Below are positions 5,731-12,255 of a stretch of DNA of 12,255 bases, in pieces. The stretch spans positions 1-12,255 of the forward strand of contig CALGGS010000250.1 of the NCBI GenBank assembly GCA_937915735.1, read 5' to 3'. The notes below the pieces were generated by a model. That model saw nothing but the letters and a program-made list of their open reading frames with translations. It searched no databases and was not told where the DNA came from. This DNA is from an uncultured Treponema sp. (GTDB lineage Bacteria; Spirochaetota; Spirochaetia; Treponematales; Treponemataceae). How positions within the stretch are numbered: the first letter of the stretch is position 1; the number at the start of each line of letters is the position of its first letter. The translations under genes and the position numbers were made by a program.

Positions 5731-8700
5731 ATGGACTCTATTCTTTCAAAATATTTAACTTCTGTCACAAAAGGCTGGTCTGAAGCTCTTTCTGACATAA
5801 AATCTCTTGCTTCTGGCGAATATTTTCCCGCAGAAATTGAGGGCATTTCGGGAACTCTCTCTTCTTTTTTTACGGCTCATTTCGTTGATTTCGTGCGTAA
5901 CCGTGTTTTGTCGTCTCTTCAATACAATGCCACGGGGCGTTTTTCTCAAGAGCAGCAAAAGGAGGGGACAAGCTCCCTTTCTGCTTCCTCCCTTGATTTT
6001 GTTTTTATCGTTCCGACGGAAAAAGAAGCCTTGGACTTAAAGCAGGATTTTGACACTGCTTTTTCAGATTCAGTAGAAATCTATACCTTGCCTTGGTGGG
6101 GCTTAGTTCCCTACAGAACCGTCGCAAAGGGAAGCGCGATTTTTGGCCAGCGTTCGGGAGTTTTGGCCCGGCTGGCTTATCAAGGGCGTTCTCTTTCGGC
6201 AAGCACCCGTCCCCGTATTTTTATAGTCACGCAGCGCTCTCTGCAGACTCCGCTTCCGTCCCCGGAATACATCCGCTCGCTAGTCTTTTCCCTTCATAAG
6301 GGAAGCTCCATAGAGAGTGTCGATTTGGCTGAAAAACTCTCTGCTTTGGGGTATCTCAGGGTTCCTCGTGTCGCCATGCCAGGGGAATTTACTCTCCGTG
6401 GTGAGGTTCTGGATATTTTTGCTCCGGGAGAAGAGAATCCCAGCCGTATTCTTTTTGATTTTGACGAAATTTCTTCAATAAAAAGCTTTGACGCTCAGAG
6501 CCAGTCAACAATCGCTTTACAGGAAAGCATTTTAATCTATCCGATGAAGGAAGTTATCTGGAACGATGAGACGATTTCGAGGCTTGAAGGTGTTTTCAAT
6601 AAATTCTCTCAACCTGATTCAATTTTTCTTTCGCTCACAGACGAGGCAGAAAAAGCAAAGGAAAAACTTCTTTCTGAACTTAGGGTAAGCCACGAAGGTG
6701 AAGGCGAGGAACTTTTTTATGGCACTTTATGGGAAAAAAAATACACTCTTTTTGATTATATTTCTTCTGGAACATCCGTTGTTTTCGTTGACTATGACCG
6801 CCTGAACAATATGCAGGAAAATTTTGACAGGGAATACGCCGGTATGTATCGAATTGCACGGCAGAAAATGCCTGTACTACCACCCTCCGAAATGTTCTTG
6901 CCCTTTGAAAGCGTTTCAAAAATGCACGAAAACAGAATTTCCTTCAGGACTCTTCACACCGAGACTGATGAAGAGGAAAACCTGAATGAGGATGTGAATT
7001 TCTTTAAGATTGAAGCGGAGCCTCCCAGGAGCTTTTTTGGAAACATAAATTATTTAAAAGAGCAGCTTGAAGACTTACAGAGCGAAGGTTGGAGAATTTT
7101 TGTCTTTGCCGATAACGAAAATCAGTCTCTCCGTATCAAGGAAATCTTAAAAAATTATATCGATAAGCCGGCAGAAGGCGAATATTTAGAGCGTCTCAAT
7201 AAAAACGCAAAAAAAGGACTTCCATATTATCCTCTTACAGTTTTTCCGAAGGCAATTACCAGTGGCTTTGGAATTTCAGAGACAAAAACTCTTGTAATTC
7301 AGGAAAATGAGATTTTTGGCAGAAGAAAGCATGTCCCAAAATCAATCAGGACGGCGAAGTCTCAGATTATCGACACTTTTGTTGAGCTTAACGAGGGCGA
7401 TTTTGTAGTTCATGTCAATTACGGAATCGGTATTTTCCGTGGAATTCAGCGCGTTAAGGCCATGGGTAACGAGCGTGACTACATTAAGCTTGAATATGCC
7501 GACGAGGAATTCGCATTCGTTCCCATTGAGCAAGTCAATCTCGTCCAGCGTTATATCGGAAATGAGGGTGAAAATCCCCGCTTGGACAGAATAGGCTCAA
7601 AAACCTGGGAAAACCGGAAAAACAAGGCAAAAAAAGCCGTTGAGGACTTGGCAGAAAAGCTTATTTCCCTGTACAGCCGAAGAAAAGCGAGCCGAGGCTT
7701 TCCTTTTCCCAAGGATGGCGAGTGGCAGGCGGCTTTTGAGGCAGCCTTCCCGTACGAGGACACTCCTGACCAGTTCAATGTCTCCAAAGAAATAAAGAGC
7801 GATATGGAAAGACCTGTTCCCATGGACCGTCTTTTGTGCGGAGATGTGGGCTATGGAAAGACAGAGATTGCGATGCGGGCGGCTTTTAAGGCTGTTATGG
7901 GCGGAAAGCAAGTCGCGTTCTTGGCTCCCACAACGATTTTAGCGGAGCAGCATTATGAAACCTGCGTCGAGCGTTTTGCGAATTTTCCTGTCACAATTGC
8001 CCAGCTTTCCCGTTTTGTCTCTCCAAAGGAACAGAAAAAAATCATTGAACGAGTAAAGTCCGGCGAAGTTGATATTTTGGTCGGAACTCACCGAATCATT
8101 CAGAAAGACATAATTTTTAAGGATTTGGGCCTTATGATTATCGACGAGGAACAGCGGTTCGGTGTTAAAGACAAAGAGCGGCTCAAAAATATGAAGGCAA
8201 ATATCGACAGCCTTGCAATGAGCGCGACCCCGATTCCCAGAACCCTTCACATGAGTCTTTTAAAAATCCGGGATATGTCGCTTTTGACGACTCCCCCACA
8301 GACAAGAAAGCCGATTGAGACGATTGTTGACGCATACACCGAAGAGCGTGTCGCAAAGGCGATTCGGCAGGAGGTCGAGCGAGGAGGGCAGGTTTTCTAT
8401 CTTCACAACCGGGTAGAAAGCCTTGACGAAGTGCGGCGAAAATTGCAGCAGATTGTCCCCGAGATGATGATTGATGTGGCTCACGGCCAAATGAGTGCCG
8501 AAGAGCTTGATGATATTTTCCGCCGCTTTAAGATGGGGGGCTTCCACATTCTTATTGCGACAACGATTATAGAGAACGGAATTGACATTCCCAATGTGAA
8601 CACGATTATCATCGACAGGGCAGATATGTACGGAGTAAGCCAACTTTACCAGCTCCGAGGTCGTGTCGGACGGAGTGACAGAAAAGCCTATGCTTATCTC

Positions 8701-9384
8701 TTGTATCCTGAAAATAAAGTTCTCTCTGAAGTCGCCATGAAGCGCCTGCAGGTTATTTCTGACTTCACCGAGCTGGGAAGTGGCTTTAAAATCGCTATGA
8801 AGGATATGGAAATCCGCGGGGCTGGAAATCTTCTAGGGCGTGACCAGTCGGGCGAGGTTTACTCCGTGGGCTTTGACTTATATGTAAAGCTTTTAAATGA
8901 GGCTGTCGAGCGACTTATGAACAGTGAGAATTATGAGGAGCAGAATGAGGTTCTTATGGAGCTTGAGTATTCCGGCTTTATCCCCGATTCCTACATCCCG
9001 AATTTGCAGACCAAAATGGAAGTCTACAAGAAAATCGCCGGCGTTCAGGACAAAGACGAGCTTGAAACTATGTATTTGGAGCTTGAAGACCGTTTCGGCC
9101 CGATTCCAGATGAGGTTTACTCACTTTTAAGCCTTGCAGAAGTGCGCGTAATCGCCAAAAAACTCTTTATTTCCAGCTTAAAAGAAAAGCAGGGCATAAT
9201 TCAGATTGAATTCTCGAAGGTAAGCAATATAAAAATAGACCGGGTTTTAAAGCTCATAAAAGAAAGTTCCGGCAAAGTCAGGCTGGACCCGACTAAGCCG
9301 AATATGATTCTTTTGCAAGCAGGAAAAATCGGCTTAAAAGAAAAGAGCGAGTTTATCCGAGAAAAGCTTGAAGCGTTGATTTAG
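5731..9384 (+). CDS. mfd: Transcription-repair coupling factor Mfd
   Basis: A complete 1217-residue protein, close to the family norm. The N-terminal UvrB-like module includes LPWWGLVPYRT. The CarD-like RNA-polymerase-interacting domain lies near 548-615 (LNEGDFVVHVNYGIGIFRGI). The RecG-like translocase follows, with Walker A GDVGYGKT (704-711), DEEQRFG (805-811), SATPIPRT (831-838) and GRVGRSDRKAYAY (from 977). A C-terminal regulatory domain ends the protein. Mfd displaces RNA polymerase stalled at DNA damage and recruits UvrA. I chose the ATG at 5731 because MDSILSKYL resembles known Mfd N-termini; a GTG at 5692 is in frame but overlaps aroH. No Shine-Dalgarno sequence precedes 5731, so translation is probably coupled to aroH. 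Its stop overlaps the convergent gene by 4 bases. Confidence 0.97.
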   Translation: MDSILSKYLTSVTKGWSEALSDIKSLASGEYFPAEIEGISGTLSSFFTAHFVDFVRNRVLSSLQYNATGRFSQEQQKEGTSSLSASSLDFVFIVPTEKEALDLKQDFDTAFSDSVEIYTLPWWGLVPYRTVAKGSAIFGQRSGVLARLAYQGRSLSASTRPRIFIVTQRSLQTPLPSPEYIRSLVFSLHKGSSIESVDLAEKLSALGYLRVPRVAMPGEFTLRGEVLDIFAPGEENPSRILFDFDEISSIKSFDAQSQSTIALQESILIYPMKEVIWNDETISRLEGVFNKFSQPDSIFLSLTDEAEKAKEKLLSELRVSHEGEGEELFYGTLWEKKYTLFDYISSGTSVVFVDYDRLNNMQENFDREYAGMYRIARQKMPVLPPSEMFLPFESVSKMHENRISFRTLHTETDEEENLNEDVNFFKIEAEPPRSFFGNINYLKEQLEDLQSEGWRIFVFADNENQSLRIKEILKNYIDKPAEGEYLERLNKNAKKGLPYYPLTVFPKAITSGFGISETKTLVIQENEIFGRRKHVPKSIRTAKSQIIDTFVELNEGDFVVHVNYGIGIFRGIQRVKAMGNERDYIKLEYADEEFAFVPIEQVNLVQRYIGNEGENPRLDRIGSKTWENRKNKAKKAVEDLAEKLISLYSRRKASRGFPFPKDGEWQAAFEAAFPYEDTPDQFNVSKEIKSDMERPVPMDRLLCGDVGYGKTEIAMRAAFKAVMGGKQVAFLAPTTILAEQHYETCVERFANFPVTIAQLSRFVSPKEQKKIIERVKSGEVDILVGTHRIIQKDIIFKDLGLMIIDEEQRFGVKDKERLKNMKANIDSLAMSATPIPRTLHMSLLKIRDMSLLTTPPQTRKPIETIVDAYTEERVAKAIRQEVERGGQVFYLHNRVESLDEVRRKLQQIVPEMMIDVAHGQMSAEELDDIFRRFKMGGFHILIATTIIENGIDIPNVNTIIIDRADMYGVSQLYQLRGRVGRSDRKAYAYLLYPENKVLSEVAMKRLQVISDFTELGSGFKIAMKDMEIRGAGNLLGRDQSGEVYSVGFDLYVKLLNEAVERLMNSENYEEQNEVLMELEYSGFIPDSYIPNLQTKMEVYKKIAGVQDKDELETMYLELEDRFGPIPDEVYSLLSLAEVRVIAKKLFISSLKEKQGIIQIEFSKVSNIKIDRVLKLIKESSGKVRLDPTKPNMILLQAGKIGLKEKSEFIREKLEALI

Positions 9385-10163
9385 AATTTAAGTCCATGCT
9401 TTACGAGCAATTTGTCGAGCTCGCCTGATTTTACGAGGCTTTTGATTACTTCGTTTACGGTTTTTGTGACGACAGAGTTGTCCTTTTTGATTGCGACAGC
9501 GTACATCATTTCGTCATAGTGCTCTGGCAGAATTGTAACTGAGTCATCAAGATAGCCGTGTAAAATTGAGTGATCGATTGCAAATGCGTCGATTTCTCCG
9601 TGGTCAAGGGCATCTTTTAAAGTCTGATTTGAGGGGTATGTAACGACATTTAAGAAAACACCTTCCTTGATTGCGGCGTTTTTTATTGTTGTTGTTGTCA
9701 TAGAGCCTTGTGTGACTCCGACTTTTTTGTTTTCAAGATTTTTAAAAGACGTGATGTCAGATGATTTTTTGACCATAATGCCTACTGAGTCCGTGTAGTA
9801 AATATCTGAAAAATCGTAATTCTGCTTGCGCTCTTCTGTGACGGTGAAGGTTGCGATTACGACATCAACCCTGTCCTGATTTAAGAACGCGCTGCGGTTC
9901 TTTGCAGTGACTGGAACAAATGTAACTTTTGACTCGCTTCCAAGTATTTGCTTTGCAATAGCCTTCGCAATGTCGATTTCAAGACCTTCGTATTCCTTTG
10001 TTTTTGGATTCAAGTAACCAAATCCCGGAACATCGTCTTTTACTCCGACTGTGAGTGAGCCTGCTCTCTTAATTCTGTCAACTCCGTTAGATTTTGCAAA
10101 TGCATTTCCGATAAATGCTGCAAGGATTGCAATAACTAAAAAAAATCTGATTTTACTTTTCAT
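9381..10163 (-). CDS. Amino-acid ABC transporter substrate-binding protein
   Basis: A 260-residue periplasmic binding protein of the SBP_bac_3 family. A signal peptide covers 1-23, with a hydrophobic core (FFLVIAILAAFIG) and likely cleavage after AFA. There is no lipobox cysteine, so it should be soluble in the periplasm. Family motifs include GSLTVGVKDDVPGFGY, YEGLEIDIAKAIAKQI, IATFTVTEERKQNYDFSDIYY (the T-x-x-R amino-acid-binding stretch) and KKVGVTQGSM. Polar amino acids, perhaps Glu/Asp or Gln, are the likely ligands, but the exact one cannot be read. GGAG at 10173-10170 sets the ATG at 10163 rather than an in-frame TTG four codons upstream. No permease or ATPase gene is adjacent in this window. 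Confidence 0.9.
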   Translation of the reverse strand: MKSKIRFFLVIAILAAFIGNAFAKSNGVDRIKRAGSLTVGVKDDVPGFGYLNPKTKEYEGLEIDIAKAIAKQILGSESKVTFVPVTAKNRSAFLNQDRVDVVIATFTVTEERKQNYDFSDIYYTDSVGIMVKKSSDITSFKNLENKKVGVTQGSMTTTTIKNAAIKEGVFLNVVTYPSNQTLKDALDHGEIDAFAIDHSILHGYLDDSVTILPEHYDEMMYAVAIKKDNSVVTKTVNEVIKSLVKSGELDKLLVKHGLKF

Positions 10164-10251
10164 TTTTGACTCCAATTTTTTTAATATCTTTTATTTTAAT
10201 ACAGAATTTAGAATAAGAAAAGTTTTTTTTTGGATTAAAATATAAAAAATA

Positions 10252-10307
10252 AACCACAGATTTCACAAAATATCCTGATAAAATATCAGTTCGTGTCATC
10301 TGTGGTT
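10252..10307 (-). terminator. Long hairpin between eno and the binding-protein gene
   Basis: AACCACAGAT (10252-10261) pairs perfectly with ATCTGTGGTT (10298-10307). Nested inside, CTGATA (10275-10280) pairs with TATCAG (10284-10289) around an AAA loop. Read in the direction of eno (minus), the hairpin is followed by a T-rich run below 10252, so it can end the eno transcript. The ACCACAGATTTCACA wording also resembles, from memory, dispersed intergenic palindromes of several bacterial genomes, so it may be one copy of a repeat family. Confidence 0.65.
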
Positions 10308-10327
10308 AGTTTGTTTTTCGCTAAGAC

Positions 10328-10681
10328 TTATCTGAGTTTCTTGTAGCCGTAGACTGCTGTGTCGCCCAGCTCCTCTTCGATTCGGATGAGCTGGTTGTAT
10401 TTTGCCATGCGGTCTGTGCGGCTCATAGAGCCAGTCTTAATCTGACCTGAGTTTGTTGCCACTGCGATGTCGGCGATTGTGGTGTCCTCGGTTTCGCCTG
10501 AACGATGGCTTGTGACCGTGGTGTAGCCGTGGCGGTGGGCCATTTCGATTGCTTCAAGGGTTTCTGTGAGGGAGCCAATCTGGTTTACTTTGATGAGAAT
10601 TGCGTTTCCTGCTCCTTCTTTGATTCCCTTTTCAAGGAATTTAACGTTTGTTACGAAAAGGTCGTCGCCTACAAGCTGGGG
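10328..10681 (-). CDS. eno: Enolase, C-terminal fragment cut at a chimeric joint
   Basis: Reading on the minus strand from about 10681 gives QLVGDDLFVTNVKFLEKGI, then ILIKVNQIGSLTETLEAIEM, SHRSGETEDTTIAD, GQIKTGSMSRTDRMAKYNQL and a stop at 10330-10328. These are core enolase motifs, including the catalytic lysine segment (KVNQIGS) and the SHRSGETED loop. About 116 residues are present of the usual 430 or so. The N-terminal three quarters are absent because homology ends abruptly near 10679-10684. Enolase converts 2-phosphoglycerate to phosphoenolpyruvate in glycolysis. The break is at a composition change, so I read it as an assembly or amplification joint, not a pseudogene in the living cell. 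Confidence 0.92.
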   Translation of the reverse strand, partial: PQLVGDDLFVTNVKFLEKGIKEGAGNAILIKVNQIGSLTETLEAIEMAHRHGYTTVTSHRSGETEDTTIADIAVATNSGQIKTGSMSRTDRMAKYNQLIRIEEELGDTAVYGYKKLR

Positions 10682-10684
10682 CTT

Positions 10685-11044
10685 ACAATAAAAAAGGATG
10701 GTACTAAATATATTGTTACATTAGAACCAAGAAAAATTAATAATATATCTAATGATAATAATATTTATAATGTGGTAGCTAAAAAAGATGCCATAATAAA
10801 AAAGATAATTGCATCAAGTGGGGATGTATTAAAAAATACTAATGACTATGTTAAAAAAGGAGATGTTATAGTAAGTAGTAATATTATGCTTTATGATAAT
10901 TTAAAAAATAGGGTATCAGCTAAAGCTACTATATATGGTGAAGCTTGGTATAAAATTCATATAGAGTATCCTTTAAATTATTATGAAGAGGTAGAAACGG
11001 GTAATAAAAAGGTTATTTATAATCATTGTATTCCGAGAAAATAA
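10685..11044 (+). CDS. yqfD: YqfD-family sporulation protein, internal fragment
   Basis: The AT-rich segment encodes about 119 residues. They align by eye to the middle of Bacillus subtilis YqfD: NVVAKKDAIIKKI matches NIVAKKKATITRM, DYVKKGDVIVSS matches DHVEKGQLLVSG, and AKATIYGEAWYKIHIEYPL matches SKAEIYGETWYRSEVTVPL. YqfD proteins are membrane-anchored and linked to sporulation in Firmicutes, with relatives in non-sporulating low-GC Firmicutes. Both ends are missing: the frame runs back into antisense enolase before 10685, and homology fades after TGNKK (about 11015) into a stop at 11042-11044 that may belong to the next segment. Leu TTA and Arg AGA codons contrast sharply with the treponeme genes. 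Confidence 0.8.
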   Translation, partial: TIKKDGTKYIVTLEPRKINNISNDNNIYNVVAKKDAIIKKIIASSGDVLKNTNDYVKKGDVIVSSNIMLYDNLKNRVSAKATIYGEAWYKIHIEYPLNYYEEVETGNKKVIYNHCIPRK

Positions 11045-11050
11045 ATAATT

Positions 11051-12067
11051 ATGTTAAACTTCAATTTATACTCATTTGAAGAAAAAGAAAAACAATTAGA
11101 AGACCTATCATATTTGAACGAGAACGGAAATTATAATGATGACAACAATGAATATATGAATAGAAATATAGATTTGATTTATCAGACCGAAAGAGACGAT
11201 GAAAATCTTTTTGGTGAAAAAGAGCCACAAGAATATTTAGATTTCAACATTTACCCAAAAAGTCAAATTGATATCATATTTGGTGATAACATTAATGATA
11301 AAACAACCAAACCAAACACCACGACAATAAATTTGAAAGAAGTCAAAGAAGAAAAAAATGAAGAAATTAAAGAAGACAAAAAAGAAGAAATTAAGGAAGA
11401 TAAAAAAGAAACTCCTTTTTATTCAAATATTCTTAATTTAAATGAATTAATTGAAAAAGCACCGGAAGAAAATTTTTTAGGTATCAAAAGGGGTCGAAAG
11501 AAAAAATCAGAAAATTCAGAAAAGATAGAAAAAAAGAATTCTTCGGAACATAATAAAGATTCACAAGATAATATGATGAGAAAAATCAAGACTAATGTAA
11601 TGGATTGGATAGTAAATTTGTTAAATGATAGTCTTAATGATAAGTCTGTTACAATTTATAAAATTGATAAATCAATTAATGAATATTTAAAAAAGGATTT
11701 TAATATAAAATTAATGGATAGAACAATTGAAGATATTTTTTCTAATACAAAAATAAGTGCTAAATACAAAAAAAATAATGATGAATATGCAAATTATTCA
11801 AAAATCAAAAAAATTTTGGAAGAAAATGTAGAAACAAAAACGATTTATTATTTGAACAAAAAATATATTGATATGAGCCATATTATCAGAAATAATCATT
11901 TGGAAGAATTTCTTAAAAATATTAAATCAAAAGAAAATAGATCTGATAATATCAATATTAATGTCTATATGAACTCTATCAGGGATTTATTATTAAACTA
12001 TGAGGATTGGTTTAATACTAAAAAAGGAAGAAATAGAGAAAATGGACAAAATAAACAAAAAAATTAA
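11051..12067 (+). CDS. AT-rich protist-like protein of unknown function
   Basis: This 338-residue protein is very rich in Asn, Lys, Glu and Ile. Residues 1-95 are acidic and Asn-rich. EEIKEDKK is repeated in tandem at 104-111 and 112-119. A basic AT-hook-like KRGRKKK lies at 146-152, followed by HNKDSQDNMMRKIK (167-180) and a predicted mostly helical region (about 180-320). The RGRKKK / HNK / S-x-DN-x-x-RKIK pattern reminds me of large families of unnamed proteins in AT-rich protists, but this is from memory and unverified. No signal peptide or membrane segment is seen. The ORF uses only TAA as stop and contains TGG for Trp, so the standard code suffices. No Shine-Dalgarno sequence precedes it. 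It lies 140 bases from the telomere-like repeat. Confidence 0.55.
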   Translation: MLNFNLYSFEEKEKQLEDLSYLNENGNYNDDNNEYMNRNIDLIYQTERDDENLFGEKEPQEYLDFNIYPKSQIDIIFGDNINDKTTKPNTTTINLKEVKEEKNEEIKEDKKEEIKEDKKETPFYSNILNLNELIEKAPEENFLGIKRGRKKKSENSEKIEKKNSSEHNKDSQDNMMRKIKTNVMDWIVNLLNDSLNDKSVTIYKIDKSINEYLKKDFNIKLMDRTIEDIFSNTKISAKYKKNNDEYANYSKIKKILEENVETKTIYYLNKKYIDMSHIIRNNHLEEFLKNIKSKENRSDNININVYMNSIRDLLLNYEDWFNTKKGRNRENGQNKQKN

Positions 12068-12207
12068 ATGAAAAAAATAATGAATCAATTTGCGATAAAA
12101 TATAATTAATTATTAATATTATTAATTTAATAAATTTGCTATTTTATTTATTTAATTTTTATTTTAATTTATCTATTTTTGTGTTTATTATTAAAATTTG
12201 TTCAAAT
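12068..12207 (+). other. Extremely AT-rich 3' flank of the protist-like ORF
   Basis: This stretch is almost entirely A and T and has no coding capacity. An AATAAA lies at 12129-12134, where a eukaryotic polyadenylation signal could stand, but in such sequence it may arise by chance. It separates the ORF stop from the G-rich terminal repeat. Confidence 0.5.
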
Positions 12208-12252
12208 GGGGATTGGGGATTGGGGATTGGGGATTGGGGATTGGGGATTGGG
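12208..12252 (+). repeat. Telomere-like (GGGGATT) tandem array
   Basis: Six perfect copies of the heptamer GGGGATT occupy 12208-12249, followed by GGG. The strand is G-rich towards the end of the sequence, which is the orientation of a chromosome 3' end. The unit differs from the Tetrahymena-type GGGGTT repeat by one A. Four or more G runs spaced by three bases can also form a G-quadruplex. The array begins abruptly after AT-rich DNA and ends with CCC at 12253-12255. Confidence 0.75.
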
Positions 12253-12255
12253 CCC

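Noticed and set aside
5586..8643. Several minus-strand ORFs of 63-127 codons opposite mfd
   Set aside because: They are antisense to a long, fully conserved gene and show no recognisable motifs or start signals.
10164..10175. TTG start four codons upstream of the binding-protein gene
   Set aside because: That TTG overlaps the GGAG ribosome binding site that serves the ATG at 10163, and the signal peptide is complete from there.
10505..11044. A single 179-residue plus-strand ORF across 10505-11044
   Set aside because: Its first 60 or so residues are the antisense of enolase. Only the part after about 10685 matches a protein family, so it is a fusion created by the joint.
12208..12252. Cyanobacterial heptanucleotide repeat (STRR type) or CRISPR
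   Set aside because: Some cyanobacteria carry similar G4-type heptamers, but the flanking DNA is far too AT-rich and the adjacent protein is not cyanobacterial in style. There are no spacers, so it is not a CRISPR.
10328..12255. Natural horizontal insertion disrupting enolase in the treponeme
   Set aside because: No integrase, transposase, target duplication or inverted repeat is seen. Two unrelated foreign pieces in tandem plus a telomere-like end fit a chimera better.

Overview
Most of this window (1 to about 10,680) reads as ordinary chromosome of a spirochaete, most likely a gut or rumen Treponema. The evidence is the gene order rpsF-ssb-rpsR-rplI-dnaB, which from memory matches the Treponema pallidum arrangement, a mid-range base composition, and a mix of Leu CTT/CTC and Arg CGT/CGA codons. 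The genus is an inference from gene order and protein style; no search was run.

Layout of the spirochaete part: a strong sigma70-type promoter and hairpin leader start the operon rpsF-ssb-rpsR-rplI (ribosomal proteins S6, S18 and L9 plus single-strand DNA-binding protein), closed by a clear intrinsic terminator at 1964-2009. The replicative helicase gene dnaB follows and runs tail-to-tail, with a 4-base overlap, into cca (tRNA nucleotidyltransferase) on the minus strand. Upstream of cca is a small three-helix membrane protein gene. A compact region at 5266-5348 carries two opposed promoters, one for the membrane protein (minus) and one for aroH-mfd (plus: AroH-class chorismate mutase, then transcription-repair coupling factor). 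mfd again meets its convergent neighbour, an amino-acid ABC transporter substrate-binding protein gene, with a 4-base overlap. After a hairpin/terminator repeat, the C-terminal part of enolase appears on the minus strand and is cut off abruptly near 10,680.

The last 1.6 kb does not belong with the rest. At about 10,680 the enolase gene stops mid-protein and the sequence switches to AT-rich DNA coding for the middle of a Firmicutes-type YqfD protein (about 350 bases). Near 11,015-11,050 it switches again, to a very AT-rich segment with one Asn/Lys/Glu-rich ORF of eukaryotic (protist) style. The window ends in six perfect GGGGATT repeats, which look like a telomere, followed by GGGCCC. The simplest reading is a chimeric assembly or amplification product joining three organisms: a treponeme, a low-GC Firmicute and perhaps an anaerobic ciliate.

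I found no new defence, mobile or biosynthetic system. The points most worth a second look are the telomere-like end with its protist-like ORF, the two chimeric joints, a probable leaderless promoter for cca, and the face-to-face promoters at 5268-5325.
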